DNA of 64,000 nucleotides from G963674665 sp964609625 (GTDB lineage: Bacteria > Desulfobacterota > Desulfovibrionia > Desulfovibrionales > Desulfovibrionaceae): contig CAZSRS010000004.1 of the NCBI GenBank assembly GCA_964609625.1, positions 139,871 through 203,870 of the forward strand. The letters are read 5' to 3'. Position 1 is the stretch's first letter; every line of letters starts with the position of its first letter. Both the position numbers and the translations under genes were made by a program. This document shows positions 34,013-42,579 of the stretch, in pieces. The notes below the pieces were generated by a model that did not search any database, had not been told where the DNA came from, and saw only the letters and a list, made by a program, of their open reading frames with translations.

Positions 34013-34552
34013 TCAGGTCCGGGTCTTGTAGAGCAGGTCCTTGAGCTTGTATTCCAGGGACGCTGAATCCTCTCCATCGTGCACCTCTGTGGGTTCCGGT
34101 TCCCTGGGCCTTCTTTCCACGGCCTTGCTGGAAAGAAAACTCTTCAGGCGCTCCTTGTGCAGCGGGCTCAAGGCGTTGAAGGTGCAGCCGGTGGTGGCGC
34201 TTTGCACCCTGGCCACGCGCGCTTCCACATGGGGCAGGATGAGCTGATCCTTGTCATAGAGGTCGAAGACCACGGTCTCGCCCACGGCAAAGTCGCTGTC
34301 CAGGTCCGTGGGTTCGAGGCCGATGCCGGCCTTGCTGATGTCCCGCACCACGGAAACACCCTTGGCGAAACCGAAATCCACGGTCACGCCCCTGACAGGA
34401 ATGCGTTGGGCCTTGCGTCGACCACGGGTGCGCACGACATTGTCCAAGGTGATGTTGAACGAGTGATAGCACCGCGAACAGCGTACCCTTCGCAGTATGA
34501 GGTCATCGGGCACATTGCCCGCTCCGCCGCAATTGTTGCATTTGATCCGCAT
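34013..34552 (-). CDS. zinc-ribbon PilZ domain protein
   Basis: This 179-residue protein begins with a zinc ribbon (MRIKCNNCGGAGNVP, then CSRCYHSF) and continues as a PilZ domain. Both c-di-GMP binding elements are visible: RKAQR (RxxxR) and DISKAGIG (DxSxxG). PilZ proteins change surface traits such as motility or exopolysaccharide when c-di-GMP binds, and this position among glycan genes fits. ATG 34552 has AGGGAG seven bases ahead; an in-frame ATG at 34585 is possible. The C-terminal 40 residues are charged and not conserved-looking. Confidence 0.87.
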   Translation of the reverse strand: MRIKCNNCGGAGNVPDDLILRRVRCSRCYHSFNITLDNVVRTRGRRKAQRIPVRGVTVDFGFAKGVSVVRDISKAGIGLEPTDLDSDFAVGETVVFDLYDKDQLILPHVEARVARVQSATTGCTFNALSPLHKERLKSFLSSKAVERRPREPEPTEVHDGEDSASLEYKLKDLLYKTRT

Positions 34553-34739
34553 GACACACTCCCTGGCTGATCCACTGTCATTCAATGCCTACCCACAACA
34601 GGGGCGGTACGTCAATCGGTATGATGATCGCCTACTGTAGGGAATCCGGGATTGTATTCAATACGATGCGATTGCAATACGTTGCGTCTGGGAGAGGGTG
34701 GGAACAAGATGTGTGGAAGGTGTGCGCGATGTGGCCGTG

Positions 34740-35852
34740 TTATTCGCTCGGGGCGATTGCGGCGGCGATGCTCCCTGCCAGGGTCGTGTACCCGGCCATG
34801 TTGAGGTGATTGACGTCCTTTGGGCCGTGCTGCATGGCTTGTGCGGCCGCCCGGCGCAGGTCGCCGGCAGAGTCCACCATCAGAAAGCCGTTGCTTCGGG
34901 CGGCCGCGGTCACCATTTCTTCGAGTCTCTGCCCGATTTCGCGCTGTCTGGCGCCGTCCTCTCCGGCGATTTCGTACATGGTGCGGGGGCAGGGTATGTA
35001 GGCCGCGATCTTGCGGCTTCCGGGCCAGAAGTCATCGAGTTGCCGCAGGGCGCGGGAAAAGAGCAGTACGGCCAGGTCCAAGTCCGCATCGCTGTACAGG
35101 GTGAGGTCGGTTTCGATCTCGTCCGGCAGGAATATATCCGCGCCTCCGATTCGGGCCTCGAAGCGTGAACCTGGCAGAGGAGTCTCGCGTTTTTTGCCCA
35201 GGGAGTAGGCCAACCCTTCGAAGAAACGCACAAGGGCGTTCGCGGCAAGGAAGTTGTCTTCGAACCGTCGCGGTTTTCCCTGGCAGTAACGCTGCTCCAT
35301 GTCGCTGGCAAAGGCCTGGAACACAGTGTCGTCGGCAAGAAGTACCGGGTCGTGATGAATGGGAATGAAGTGCCGCTGCAGAAAGCCGAGGTTGTCGCTG
35401 ACGTCGTTGCCCTCGTAGAAGTAGACGACCACATACGCAGGTTCCGGCAGGTCAAATCCGGCCTTGCGCAGAAAGTGCACGCTGTTCGGGACGAAGACGG
35501 CGGCCACGTCGTAGCTCCCGCCCCCTGGTCTGGCAAGGGCGAGCACGTCGCGACCAGTGAGTTCGTGCAGTATATGCGTGGCTTGGTGGCGAGAATCGGG
35601 GTTGTAGCGGTTCTGGATGAACCAGTCCCCCTGCCCCGCGGCGTAACTGTCGCCGAGCACGGCGATGTAACCGGCATGCGGAAGCACGTCGCGCTTGGAA
35701 CTTTGGCCCAGGATGCGCAGCTCCTTGCACTGGTTGTTGAAGAACGGCCTGGGGAGGTAGGGCAGGCTGATACGCAAGGATGCCTCGAGCAGTACATAGC
35801 CCAGGATGATGCCACAAACGGCGAGGAGGGTGTTTGCGAGGAGTCGTTTCAT
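34740..35852 (-). CDS. membrane-anchored SGNH/GDSL-type hydrolase-like protein
   Basis: This 370-residue protein has one N-terminal membrane helix (LANTLLAVCGIILGYVLLEA) and an SGNH-like domain. Block I is VLGDSYAAGQGD with the nucleophile serine, a GND block III is present in YEGNDVSDN, and block V is DVNHLNMAGYTTLA with Asp and His. The fold includes AlgX/PatB-type acetyl-modifying enzymes of surface polysaccharides, so acetylation or deacetylation of glycan is the best guess. ATG at 35852 starts the membrane helix; its ribosome site is poor. It is separated from the glycosyltransferase genes only by the PilZ gene. Confidence 0.75.
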   Translation of the reverse strand: MKRLLANTLLAVCGIILGYVLLEASLRISLPYLPRPFFNNQCKELRILGQSSKRDVLPHAGYIAVLGDSYAAGQGDWFIQNRYNPDSRHQATHILHELTGRDVLALARPGGGSYDVAAVFVPNSVHFLRKAGFDLPEPAYVVVYFYEGNDVSDNLGFLQRHFIPIHHDPVLLADDTVFQAFASDMEQRYCQGKPRRFEDNFLAANALVRFFEGLAYSLGKKRETPLPGSRFEARIGGADIFLPDEIETDLTLYSDADLDLAVLLFSRALRQLDDFWPGSRKIAAYIPCPRTMYEIAGEDGARQREIGQRLEEMVTAAARSNGFLMVDSAGDLRRAAAQAMQHGPKDVNHLNMAGYTTLAGSIAAAIAPSE

Positions 35853-36356
35853 GTTTGCATGAAGACTTCGAGTGTGCACCACTGCAAGATCACATTTGCG
35901 TAAGGCTGTCCAGCATCGGAGCGACGGGTGGCGGCCGGGAAGACCATTCCGGAATGTGAACCAACATGACAGGCGACCGGCACCGAGCTTGCATGAGAAT
36001 GAAGTTGCAGTGCAAGGGGGCACAAAGTTCTTGAAAATTTCAGGCTGAAAAAAGCAGGCCGCGAAATCATCCTTACGGTCTAAGGGTAAAGGGAAGTAAA
36101 AGAATGCAAGAAACATTCTAGAATTGAGTTCATGTGAGAAAATTCTCCAAGAAAGGACCTCATCAGGGCCAGAAGAACATTGACCTGAATATCATCCACA
36201 TTGTAATATGATTGCAGCCAATTTGTTTTTCCGATTCGCAGTGTCCTTTTGGGATTCGGAGCGAACCCCGGCCGGTTCCTGTGCGGAAAAGCACGGTAGC
36301 GTGACTGAGCGGATCGGACAGATGTATAAAACAGCAGGACCAGGGAGTGGGCTGCA
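35853..36356. other. 504-base intergenic region without a supported gene
   Basis: No reading frame here has both a ribosome site and a plausible protein. The sequence is more AT-rich than its flanks and holds a short inverted repeat, AGAATG and CATTCT around seven bases, near 36100-36118. It separates the divergent SGNH hydrolase gene and the orphan ATPase cluster and probably carries promoters for both, but I could not place them securely. Confidence 0.5.
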
Positions 36357-36605
36357 ATGAAATACGATGAAGCTGTCTTGTTTCTCCAGATGTTGCGTGG
36401 CTCGATGGTCGCGTTCGCCTCCCATCTGGACAAGGTGTCGGGCAAATTGCAGACGGAGGTGCAGGCAGGGGATATTGATCCCACGGCCACACTGCAAGTG
36501 GACTTTTTGGAGCTTTTTTACGCCGCATGCGACCGGGAGAAACTACGTCCGGAAACCCGTAAGGAATTCAAGGTACTTGTGTTGGAAGTCCTTGGAATGG
36601 TCTAA
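36357..36605 (+). CDS. hypothetical small protein
   Basis: I do not recognise this 82-residue protein. It is helical and slightly acidic (MKYDEAVLFLQMLRGSMVAF, then VDFLELFYAACDREKLRPETRKEF). AGGGAG lies nine bases before the ATG, which supports translation. It is the first gene of a plus-strand series that leads to a GspE-like ATPase. A run of eight T follows directly after its stop and may give partial termination. Confidence 0.6.
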   Translation: MKYDEAVLFLQMLRGSMVAFASHLDKVSGKLQTEVQAGDIDPTATLQVDFLELFYAACDREKLRPETRKEFKVLVLEVLGMV

Positions 36606-36700
36606 TTTTTTTTCCGTTGATTTGACCATTACTTCACAAGTGAACAGCTTTCGGTTATGCTTCAACATTGTTTTGTTTGTATCAGTTCTCGGAGGAGGCG

Positions 36701-36760
36701 ATGGACAGTTCGCCATGCCCGGCAAAGCCGACGGTAATGATCGGTTATGGACCACAGTAA
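36701..36760 (+). CDS. possible 19-residue leader peptide
   Basis: ATG 36701 is preceded by GGAGGAGG (36691-36698) and opens a 19-codon frame, MDSSPCPAKPTVMIGYGPQ, ending at TAA 36760. It lies 27 bases before the start of the next gene in another frame. The ribosome site is too far from any start of the longer gene, so it seems to serve this short frame. It could be a leader that couples translation, but nothing in the peptide suggests a regulatory signal. Confidence 0.3.
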   Translation: MDSSPCPAKPTVMIGYGPQ

Positions 36761-36786
36761 CGGACGAGTGCATCCAGGGAGGCGCC

Positions 36787-37221
36787 ATGCTCAAATGGGT
36801 AGCGCAACAGATGGGGATAGTCCCGTTGTCGGTGCAAATGGAGCAGGCCAGACAGTTCAGTGAAAAGCTCAAAAAAGTGGGGAGTACCGAGAAGGGGCAT
36901 ATTGCCGATATGGTGGCCGAATACAGAATCGCCTTTGAGAAGCGGGGCATCAGGGTCTCGGATCCACTGGCCTACGTCAAGGAAAAACCAGCCATCATCA
37001 CCCGGTTCGAAGAGTTTCTCAAGGATTTGCAAAATACCAACGAGACGGTCAAGACCGCGGCCATCATCATCTGGCTGCACACCTTGCGGGCGGCCCTAGC
37101 CGGGAACAAGGACGCAAATCATGAGTATATGGGTATTGTCAGGAACATGTGGAAGGTTTTGTCGGAAGGTTTTTCAGACATCAGCGGCGTGGATGATTAT
37201 CCCAAGGGTTTCAAGCCCTGA
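36787..37221 (+). CDS. hypothetical helical protein
   Basis: This 144-residue protein is not recognised. It is mostly helical and soluble (MEQARQFSEKLKKVGSTEKG, RFEEFLKDLQNTNETVK, NMWKVLSEGFSDISG). An in-frame ATG at 36715 exists, but ATG 36787 has AGGGAGG four to five bases ahead and is chosen. It is followed at 79 bases by a membrane protein gene. Its place between a small protein and a membrane protein ahead of a secretion-type ATPase may mean an accessory role, but this is context only. Confidence 0.6.
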   Translation: MLKWVAQQMGIVPLSVQMEQARQFSEKLKKVGSTEKGHIADMVAEYRIAFEKRGIRVSDPLAYVKEKPAIITRFEEFLKDLQNTNETVKTAAIIIWLHTLRAALAGNKDANHEYMGIVRNMWKVLSEGFSDISGVDDYPKGFKP

Positions 37222-37300
37222 ACCCCGGCTACGGCATTGACGCGCAGCAGCTTTCGAAGGTCATGGGCATCGGGACGACAACGAGCGAAAGGTGGAAGGC

Positions 37301-37765
37301 ATGAACAATCTCGAAATTATAGCCGGTTCAATTCTGCTGGGTGGCGCTGCGGCATTCATGGCCGTGCAACTGCTCATTTTCCTGGGCAGCATCGTCATAA
37401 GCGTGATCGGTCTGTTGAAAGAACGCAAGTTCAGCACTAAATATTTCTTCGTATGGCTTAAATCCGTCGCCGGCATCGCGGCCTGTATCATCATCATTTC
37501 CCTTGGGGACTATATCTTCCGGAACATGTTGGGCTACAAGTACGAGATTCTGGACATGTTCATTTTCTGGTCCATTCTCGCGCTCACCATTCTCGGATTC
37601 ATCATGCACGTCGCGCGACGCATCAAGCGTGCCTACGACATGGTCTCCACCCCCGAATTCGACGTTTTCCATGCAACTGTGGAGGACAAGCAGAGCATCG
37701 ACGATTACGTGAAGAAGAATCTCGAGCTTCTGCGTCTCCTTCAGGATGGCGGCGAGGATAAATGA
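37301..37765 (+). CDS. hypothetical inner-membrane protein
   Basis: This 154-residue protein has three predicted membrane segments (residues ~7-33, ~50-68 and ~78-98) and a charged cytoplasmic tail of about 50 residues ending in DYVKKNLELLRLLQDGG. No family was recognised. A GGAAGG stands close to ATG 37301. It precedes the GspE-like ATPase gene by 117 bases on the same strand and may be its membrane partner, since no GspF/PilC-type platform protein is present here. Confidence 0.65.
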   Translation: MNNLEIIAGSILLGGAAAFMAVQLLIFLGSIVISVIGLLKERKFSTKYFFVWLKSVAGIAACIIIISLGDYIFRNMLGYKYEILDMFIFWSILALTILGFIMHVARRIKRAYDMVSTPEFDVFHATVEDKQSIDDYVKKNLELLRLLQDGGEDK

Positions 37766-37882
37766 CCCGCGGGTTCAAGATGATAAGGGTTGGCGATGTC
37801 CTGGATATCATTTTCAAGTGCCGTGCCCGAAGAGACGGCGCCGACATTCACCTCGCGGCGAATCCGCGGGGGGAGTGAGAGC

Positions 37883-39598
37883 GTGTTTTCCAAGTCCAAG
37901 AAACTCATTGGGCAAATGCTTGTGGATGCCGGTGTATTATCCCAGGATGATCTGGATAGTTGCCTGCGCGAACAGAAGCTCAGCAAACAGAAGCTCGGTA
38001 ATATCCTGATCAGCCGGGAACTCGTCACCGAGGATCAGTTCCTCTCGGTGCTCAGCCGCCAACTTAAGGTCAAGCGGTTGAATTTCAAGAATTTTCAGCC
38101 CAATCCCGGACTCAAGGATATCCTGCCCGAAACCGAGGCCGCCAAGCTGCATGTGGTGCCGCTGTTCAAGAAAGGCTCCCTGCTCATGGTGGCCATGCGC
38201 GATCCCACCGACATCGCCAGCATCGACAGTGTGGAGCGCATCACCCGGCTGGAGGTCGAGCCGGTCATCTGCAACGCCAGTGAACTCGATTTCATCACGG
38301 TTGCCGTCTATGGCAGGAAATTTACCGAGGAAGAGGAAATAATTCCGGATTTTGAAGACGTGGATGTAGAGTCCGAGAGCGAGGAGGCAACAGGCAAGGA
38401 GGATCTGAACATCACCTCCCTGCAATCCATGGCCGAGGATGCTCCCGTCATCAAATTCGTCAACTCCATCCTGCTGCAGGCGCTGAACAAGCGCGCCAGT
38501 GACGTGCACATCAATCCCAAGGAAGACAGGATTGACCTGCGCTATCGTATCGACGGTGAACTCAAGGAATTCGCTTCGCCGCCGAAGAAGTTTTTTCTGC
38601 CGCTGGTTTCGCGGATCAAGCTGATCTCCAACCTGGACATCTCGGTGAACAGGGTGCCCCAGGACGGCCGCTTCACGTATCGCGTGCGCGACAAGGAAAT
38701 CAGCGTGCGCACCTCTACCCTGCCCACCATCTACGGGGAAAAGATCGTGCTTCGCCTGCATGTGCAATCAAGCCATGGGCTTTCCCTGGATCAGCTGGGT
38801 ATGGGCGAAAAAGAACGGGAGGTCCTGGAGAAGGCCCTGATCAAACCCTACGGCATGATCCTGGCAACCGGCCCCACGGGCAGCGGCAAGAGCACTCTGC
38901 TCTACTCCCTCATCGAGCGCATCTGCTCCCCGAACATCAACATCGTGACCCTGGAGGACCCCGTGGAGAGCCGACTCCCCGAGGTCACCCAGGTGCAGCT
39001 CAATGCCAAGGCCGGCATGACCTTTGCCAGCGGCCTCCGCTCCATCCTGCGTCAGGATCCGGACGTGATCATGGTGGGCGAGATCCGTGACGTGGAGACA
39101 GCCAAGATCGGCATCCAGGCTGCCATGACCGGCCACAAGGTGCTCTCTACCCTGCACACCAACGACGCCTCGGGCGCGGTCTCGCGGTTCATCGAAATGG
39201 GCATCGAGCCCTTCCTGATCTCCTCCACCCTGCTCGCGGTGGTGGCGCAGCGGCTGGTTCGCAAACTCTGCCCCTATTGCGTGGAGCCCTACGAACCCGA
39301 CCTCACACAGCTGCGCACAGTGATCAAGTCCCCTCCTCCGGGGCAGAAAATCCATTTCTTCCGCAGCAAGGGGTGCCCCAACTGCGAGCACATGGGCTAC
39401 AAGGGGCGGGTGGGAGTCTACGAGGTCCTGCAGGTGGACAACACCATCAAGGAGCTGATCCTCAAACGGGCTTCGGCCTTCGCCATCAAGCAGAAGGCGG
39501 TGCAAACGGGCAAGCTGCGTACCCTGAAGATGGACGCTGCCTTCAAGGTCCTGCAAGGGGTCACCTCGCTGCAGGAATACCTGACCGTGGCCATCTGA
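37883..39598 (+). CDS. GspE/PilB-family secretion ATPase
   Basis: This 571-residue protein has an N-terminal T2SSE_N (MshEN-like) domain (SKSKKLIGQMLVDAGVLSQDDL, KLGNILISRELVTEDQFLSVLS) and a C-terminal ATPase. Walker A is GPTGSGKSTLL; the Asp box is near IVTLEDPVES; Walker B is QDPDVIMVGEIRD; the His box is MTGHKVLSTLHTNDA; and a zinc-binding tetracysteine is formed by CPYC and CPNC. Such hexameric motors assemble type IV pili or type II secretion pseudopili. GTG 37883 has GGGAG seven to eight bases ahead, and replaces the longer upstream frame. MshEN domains can bind c-di-GMP, which fits the PilZ gene nearby. No pilin, secretin or platform gene is in the window. Confidence 0.9.
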   Translation: MFSKSKKLIGQMLVDAGVLSQDDLDSCLREQKLSKQKLGNILISRELVTEDQFLSVLSRQLKVKRLNFKNFQPNPGLKDILPETEAAKLHVVPLFKKGSLLMVAMRDPTDIASIDSVERITRLEVEPVICNASELDFITVAVYGRKFTEEEEIIPDFEDVDVESESEEATGKEDLNITSLQSMAEDAPVIKFVNSILLQALNKRASDVHINPKEDRIDLRYRIDGELKEFASPPKKFFLPLVSRIKLISNLDISVNRVPQDGRFTYRVRDKEISVRTSTLPTIYGEKIVLRLHVQSSHGLSLDQLGMGEKEREVLEKALIKPYGMILATGPTGSGKSTLLYSLIERICSPNINIVTLEDPVESRLPEVTQVQLNAKAGMTFASGLRSILRQDPDVIMVGEIRDVETAKIGIQAAMTGHKVLSTLHTNDASGAVSRFIEMGIEPFLISSTLLAVVAQRLVRKLCPYCVEPYEPDLTQLRTVIKSPPPGQKIHFFRSKGCPNCEHMGYKGRVGVYEVLQVDNTIKELILKRASAFAIKQKAVQTGKLRTLKMDAAFKVLQGVTSLQEYLTVAI

Positions 39599-39670
39599 TT
39601 TCATTTCCACTTCAAACAAGCTTGGAAATGGAAAGCGCGCCAGTACCTTCTCGATAAACAGAGTATTTCA

Positions 39671-39705
39671 CCGTACCAGGCAAAATCCTCTCTTGCCTGG
39701 TACGG
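39671..39705. other. 13-base-pair perfect hairpin between convergent genes
   Basis: CCGTACCAGGCAA (39671-39683) pairs perfectly with TTGCCTGGTACGG (39693-39705) around a nine-base loop. It lies 72 bases after the ATPase stop and 42 bases from the DUF4911 stop. Neither side has a good U-run, so it is not a textbook terminator, though it may act as a two-way one. No other function is visible. Confidence 0.55.
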
Positions 39706-39747
39706 AAAATCAACCGTACTGGACGTGGTTGTAATTCGTAACTCGAA

Positions 39748-40008
39748 TCATACCGACAACTCCTCCAACGGCAGCATGGCCTTGAATCCTTCCAGAGCTT
39801 CGCGGAGTTCAGCGGTCTGGTCCGGGGAGTGGGTGATTTTGACCACGGCCTCCCAGCGGTCCAGGACACTGACCAGGCCGAGGTTGTCGTGGGCCTCGAG
39901 CAAAAAACGCAGCCGTGCCACGTCCGGGCGTGGCAGGCGCAGGTAGATGCAGGCCGAGCGGTGGCATGCCGGTCGCATGCGCGGCAGGCGGGATTTCCCG
40001 CGGCTCAC
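39748..40008 (-). CDS. DUF4911 domain protein
   Basis: This 86-residue protein contains the strand-helix module ACIYLRLPRPDVARLRFLLEAHDNLGLVSVLD of DUF4911 proteins, which are of unknown function and usually occur in deltaproteobacteria near peptidase genes. GTG 40008 overlaps the M24 peptidase stop as GTGA and would couple the two; an internal ATG at 39978 is an alternative. No membrane segment is visible. The gene probably belongs to the transcript that begins with the UGM-like flavoprotein. Confidence 0.75.
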   Translation of the reverse strand: MSRGKSRLPRMRPACHRSACIYLRLPRPDVARLRFLLEAHDNLGLVSVLDRWEAVVKITHSPDQTAELREALEGFKAMLPLEELSV

Positions 40009-41084
40009 AGGACGCGGGCTCCGTCCTCGGTGATCAGGAGCATGTGCTCCCAGCGTATCCCCCCCCACGTGGGATCGTAGAGCCCAGGCTCGACGGTCAC
40101 CATCATGCCGGGTTCCAGCAAGGCCGTGGCGCCGGGGCCGAGGCTAGGGAACTCGTGGGTCTCCAGGCCGATGCCGTGTCCCAGGGCGTGGGTGAAACGG
40201 CTGGCCATCCCATGCTTTTCGAAGCATTTTTTGGCGACGTCGTAAAGGTCGCAGATTGCCAAGCCGGGCCGGGCAGCCTCGATGGCCAGGCGCTGCGCCT
40301 CCCGCACCAGCTCCCGAGTGCGCAGGAACCGCTCCGATGGTTTGCTCCCCACCCACACCGTGCGGGTCTGGTCCGAGCAGTAGTCGTCCACCCTGCCGCC
40401 CACGTCAACCAGCACCAGGCATTCCTCGCGGATCACGGTGTCGCCAGGTACGGCATGGGGCAGGGCGGCGTTGGCGTCCACGGCCACGATAGGTGCAAAG
40501 GCCAGTTCGCTGGCGCCCAGGGTCCGGAAGAGCTTTTCGATCTCCCAGGCAGCTTGGCGCTCGGTCATGCCGGGTTGCAAGAGTTCAGGCAGCCTGTCCA
40601 TGACCTCGTGGTTCACGGCAGCCGAGCGCTCCATGCGCTGGATTTCGGCCATGGTCTTGGTCTTGCGCAACCCCTCCACCAAGCCTTGCAGGGGCCTGGT
40701 TTCCAGCTCTTCGGACAGATAATGCCAGGTGTGCACGCTCATGGATTTCGATTCGATGCCCAGGGGCAGGTTCGAACCGGCGCCCAGCTCCTTGATCTTG
40801 TCGCGTTGCTTGGCACGTTCAAAACCTGAGCTGATGAAGATGCGTTCCTCGGGCCAGAGTCTGCGCGCCGCGTCCAGGTAACGGGGATCGGTGAACAGCC
40901 AGTCGTCGCCAAAGGCCGAGATCAGGAGCTGGCCGGCGGTTTCGTTGCACTGCGGGTCGTGGAGTTCGAAGCCGCTGAGGTAGTAGCGGTTGGCGGGGTG
41001 ACTGACCAACAATCCCCAGATTCCGGCTTCCATGATGGGGTGGCGCAGGGCCTCGCGTCGCGCCGCCCAGGTGTTTGCGTTCAT
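40005..41084 (-). CDS. pepP: M24-family metallopeptidase (Xaa-Pro aminopeptidase)
   Basis: This 359-residue pita-bread-fold peptidase removes the N-terminal residue next to proline. The metal ligands can be placed in LVDVGGRVDDYCSDQTRT (the two Asp), HALGHGIGLETHE (His), MVTVEPGLYDP (Glu) and RWEHMLLI (Glu). The N-terminal domain (HPANRYYLSGFE, LFTDPRYLDAARRLW) is typical of creatinase/prolidase proteins. The symbol is a family-level guess; prolidase (PepQ) is equally possible. Its ATG overlaps the stop of the flavoprotein gene upstream (ATGA), and its stop overlaps DUF4911, a tight three-gene chain. Confidence 0.9.
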   Translation of the reverse strand: MNANTWAARREALRHPIMEAGIWGLLVSHPANRYYLSGFELHDPQCNETAGQLLISAFGDDWLFTDPRYLDAARRLWPEERIFISSGFERAKQRDKIKELGAGSNLPLGIESKSMSVHTWHYLSEELETRPLQGLVEGLRKTKTMAEIQRMERSAAVNHEVMDRLPELLQPGMTERQAAWEIEKLFRTLGASELAFAPIVAVDANAALPHAVPGDTVIREECLVLVDVGGRVDDYCSDQTRTVWVGSKPSERFLRTRELVREAQRLAIEAARPGLAICDLYDVAKKCFEKHGMASRFTHALGHGIGLETHEFPSLGPGATALLEPGMMVTVEPGLYDPTWGGIRWEHMLLITEDGARVL

Positions 41085-42433
41085 TTGCCGACCTTGTAAG
41101 TGGTTTCAGGTTTGTCCAGGAGCATGCGCTCGCTCCATTCCACTCCCTGCATCACGGAGTGATCCATGTTGGCGACTTCGTATTTCCAGCCTCCGAAACG
41201 CCCCCTGGAGTATATACCGCGTTCCTCAAGCCAGGGAATGATGGTGTTCAGGGCCGCGTCGCGTGCCAGGGTGGGAATGGGATAGCCGTAATCCACGGCC
41301 ATTTCCCAGCGGGTTGTTGTCCTGTCCGCTTCCTCGGGGAGCATCATGCCGGTGTTCACCAGGCCCTGGATAGTGCTTTGCATCAAGGAATTCAGGTTTT
41401 CCGGCTTGTGTGCGGACATGGACGTCTCGGCCATGAGCCCCCGGGCGCCCCCCGCGGGATACACGTTGTTGGGGGAGTAGTTGTGGAAGTTCGTCAGTCG
41501 GTAATAGGGGCAATTGTCTTCCGGGAAATACATCCAGCAGGTGTCGTCCTCTCTGGTGCCGGGCACTCCCACGCCGGCCACGTAGACACCGTTGTGGGCG
41601 AGGTTGCCGGCGGCGTCGCGGACACTGTCCGGGGCCTGATCCAGGAGTTCGCGTACCAGCAGGTCCAGGGGGCCGGTGTTGAGCAGGTGTTCGTAGCGCA
41701 CCGGGCCTCTGCGTGTGTGGGCCACGCGGTTGGCGGTGTCGATACCGGTCACGGGGCACTCGGTGATGATCTTGTCCTCCACGCCCTTGGCGATGCCCCG
41801 GAAGATGGCGCCTGTTCCACCGTGCAGCGGGAAGCTGAAGACCCTGTTCGGACCCCACCCCACGTCGTCCAGTTCCAGGACGAGGTTTTTGAGTATCATT
41901 TCCAGGTCCACCACACTGACGCGCTCCCCGATCCAGGTGAAGCCCATGTCCTCGGGCGGTGTGGCCCAGACCTTGAAATTGTATGGATGCATGAAATGCT
42001 TGGCGATACCGGGTCCGAAGACGTAGTCGAACCACTGGGCGAAATTCTCCGGGTGCTTCTCGGGCCTGTGTCCGGGCAGGAGGCCCTGCACGCACTCCCA
42101 TTGCAGTTCCCTGGGCAGGTGGCGGATGTTGTTTTGGAAGGGATAGGGGATCCAGCGTCCCGCGATACGTACCCTGGCGATGCGCTGATGCTCCAGGTAT
42201 TGGCCTTGGAGAACGTTATCCAGGAGTTTGTCGTAGTATTCGTAGTGCGAGAAGAGCACGTGCCCCCCGATGTCCCAGGTGAAGCCCGCGTTGTCGGTGA
42301 AGCTTGCGGCCAGCCCTCCCACATAGGGGTTGCGCTCCAGGATCAGGAAGTCCTCATGCTTCAGTTCGCGCATTCGCCAAGCCGCGCCCAGTCCCGTGGG
42401 GCCGGCGCCGACGATCAGGTGTTTCACGCGCAT
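41081..42433 (-). CDS. UDP-galactopyranose-mutase-like flavoprotein
   Basis: This 450-residue protein binds FAD: GAGPTGLGAAW at the N terminus, followed by the ERNPYVGGLAASF segment. Then come GGHVLFSHYEYYDKLL and WIPYPFQNNIRHLP, which match the active-site region of UDP-galactopyranose mutases and their amine-oxidase relatives (FPYPFQ type). It may isomerise a nucleotide sugar, but the family also contains protoporphyrinogen-oxidase-like proteins, so the function is probable only. AAGGAGG is eight bases before the ATG. It shares the transcript with pepP and DUF4911; glycosyltransferase genes lie upstream. Confidence 0.82.
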   Translation of the reverse strand: MRVKHLIVGAGPTGLGAAWRMRELKHEDFLILERNPYVGGLAASFTDNAGFTWDIGGHVLFSHYEYYDKLLDNVLQGQYLEHQRIARVRIAGRWIPYPFQNNIRHLPRELQWECVQGLLPGHRPEKHPENFAQWFDYVFGPGIAKHFMHPYNFKVWATPPEDMGFTWIGERVSVVDLEMILKNLVLELDDVGWGPNRVFSFPLHGGTGAIFRGIAKGVEDKIITECPVTGIDTANRVAHTRRGPVRYEHLLNTGPLDLLVRELLDQAPDSVRDAAGNLAHNGVYVAGVGVPGTREDDTCWMYFPEDNCPYYRLTNFHNYSPNNVYPAGGARGLMAETSMSAHKPENLNSLMQSTIQGLVNTGMMLPEEADRTTTRWEMAVDYGYPIPTLARDAALNTIIPWLEERGIYSRGRFGGWKYEVANMDHSVMQGVEWSERMLLDKPETTYKVGK

Positions 42434-42579
42434 ACTCGGTCCTCCTTGCCGTTGCTGTGGGGTCAGAATCATCGGAACAGTGGAAAAACGTGATTTTCTT
42501 CAATGCTCCCTTCCGCTTCGCTTCAGGCGCGCATGTCCTGCGCACGTGAGTATTTTACCCTTTTCAAGAAAAAAGTGCC

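Noticed and set aside
36080..36528. Several overlapping minus-strand frames of 100-136 codons in the 504-base gap
   Set aside because: They overlap one another in different frames, none has a ribosome site, and compositions are random.
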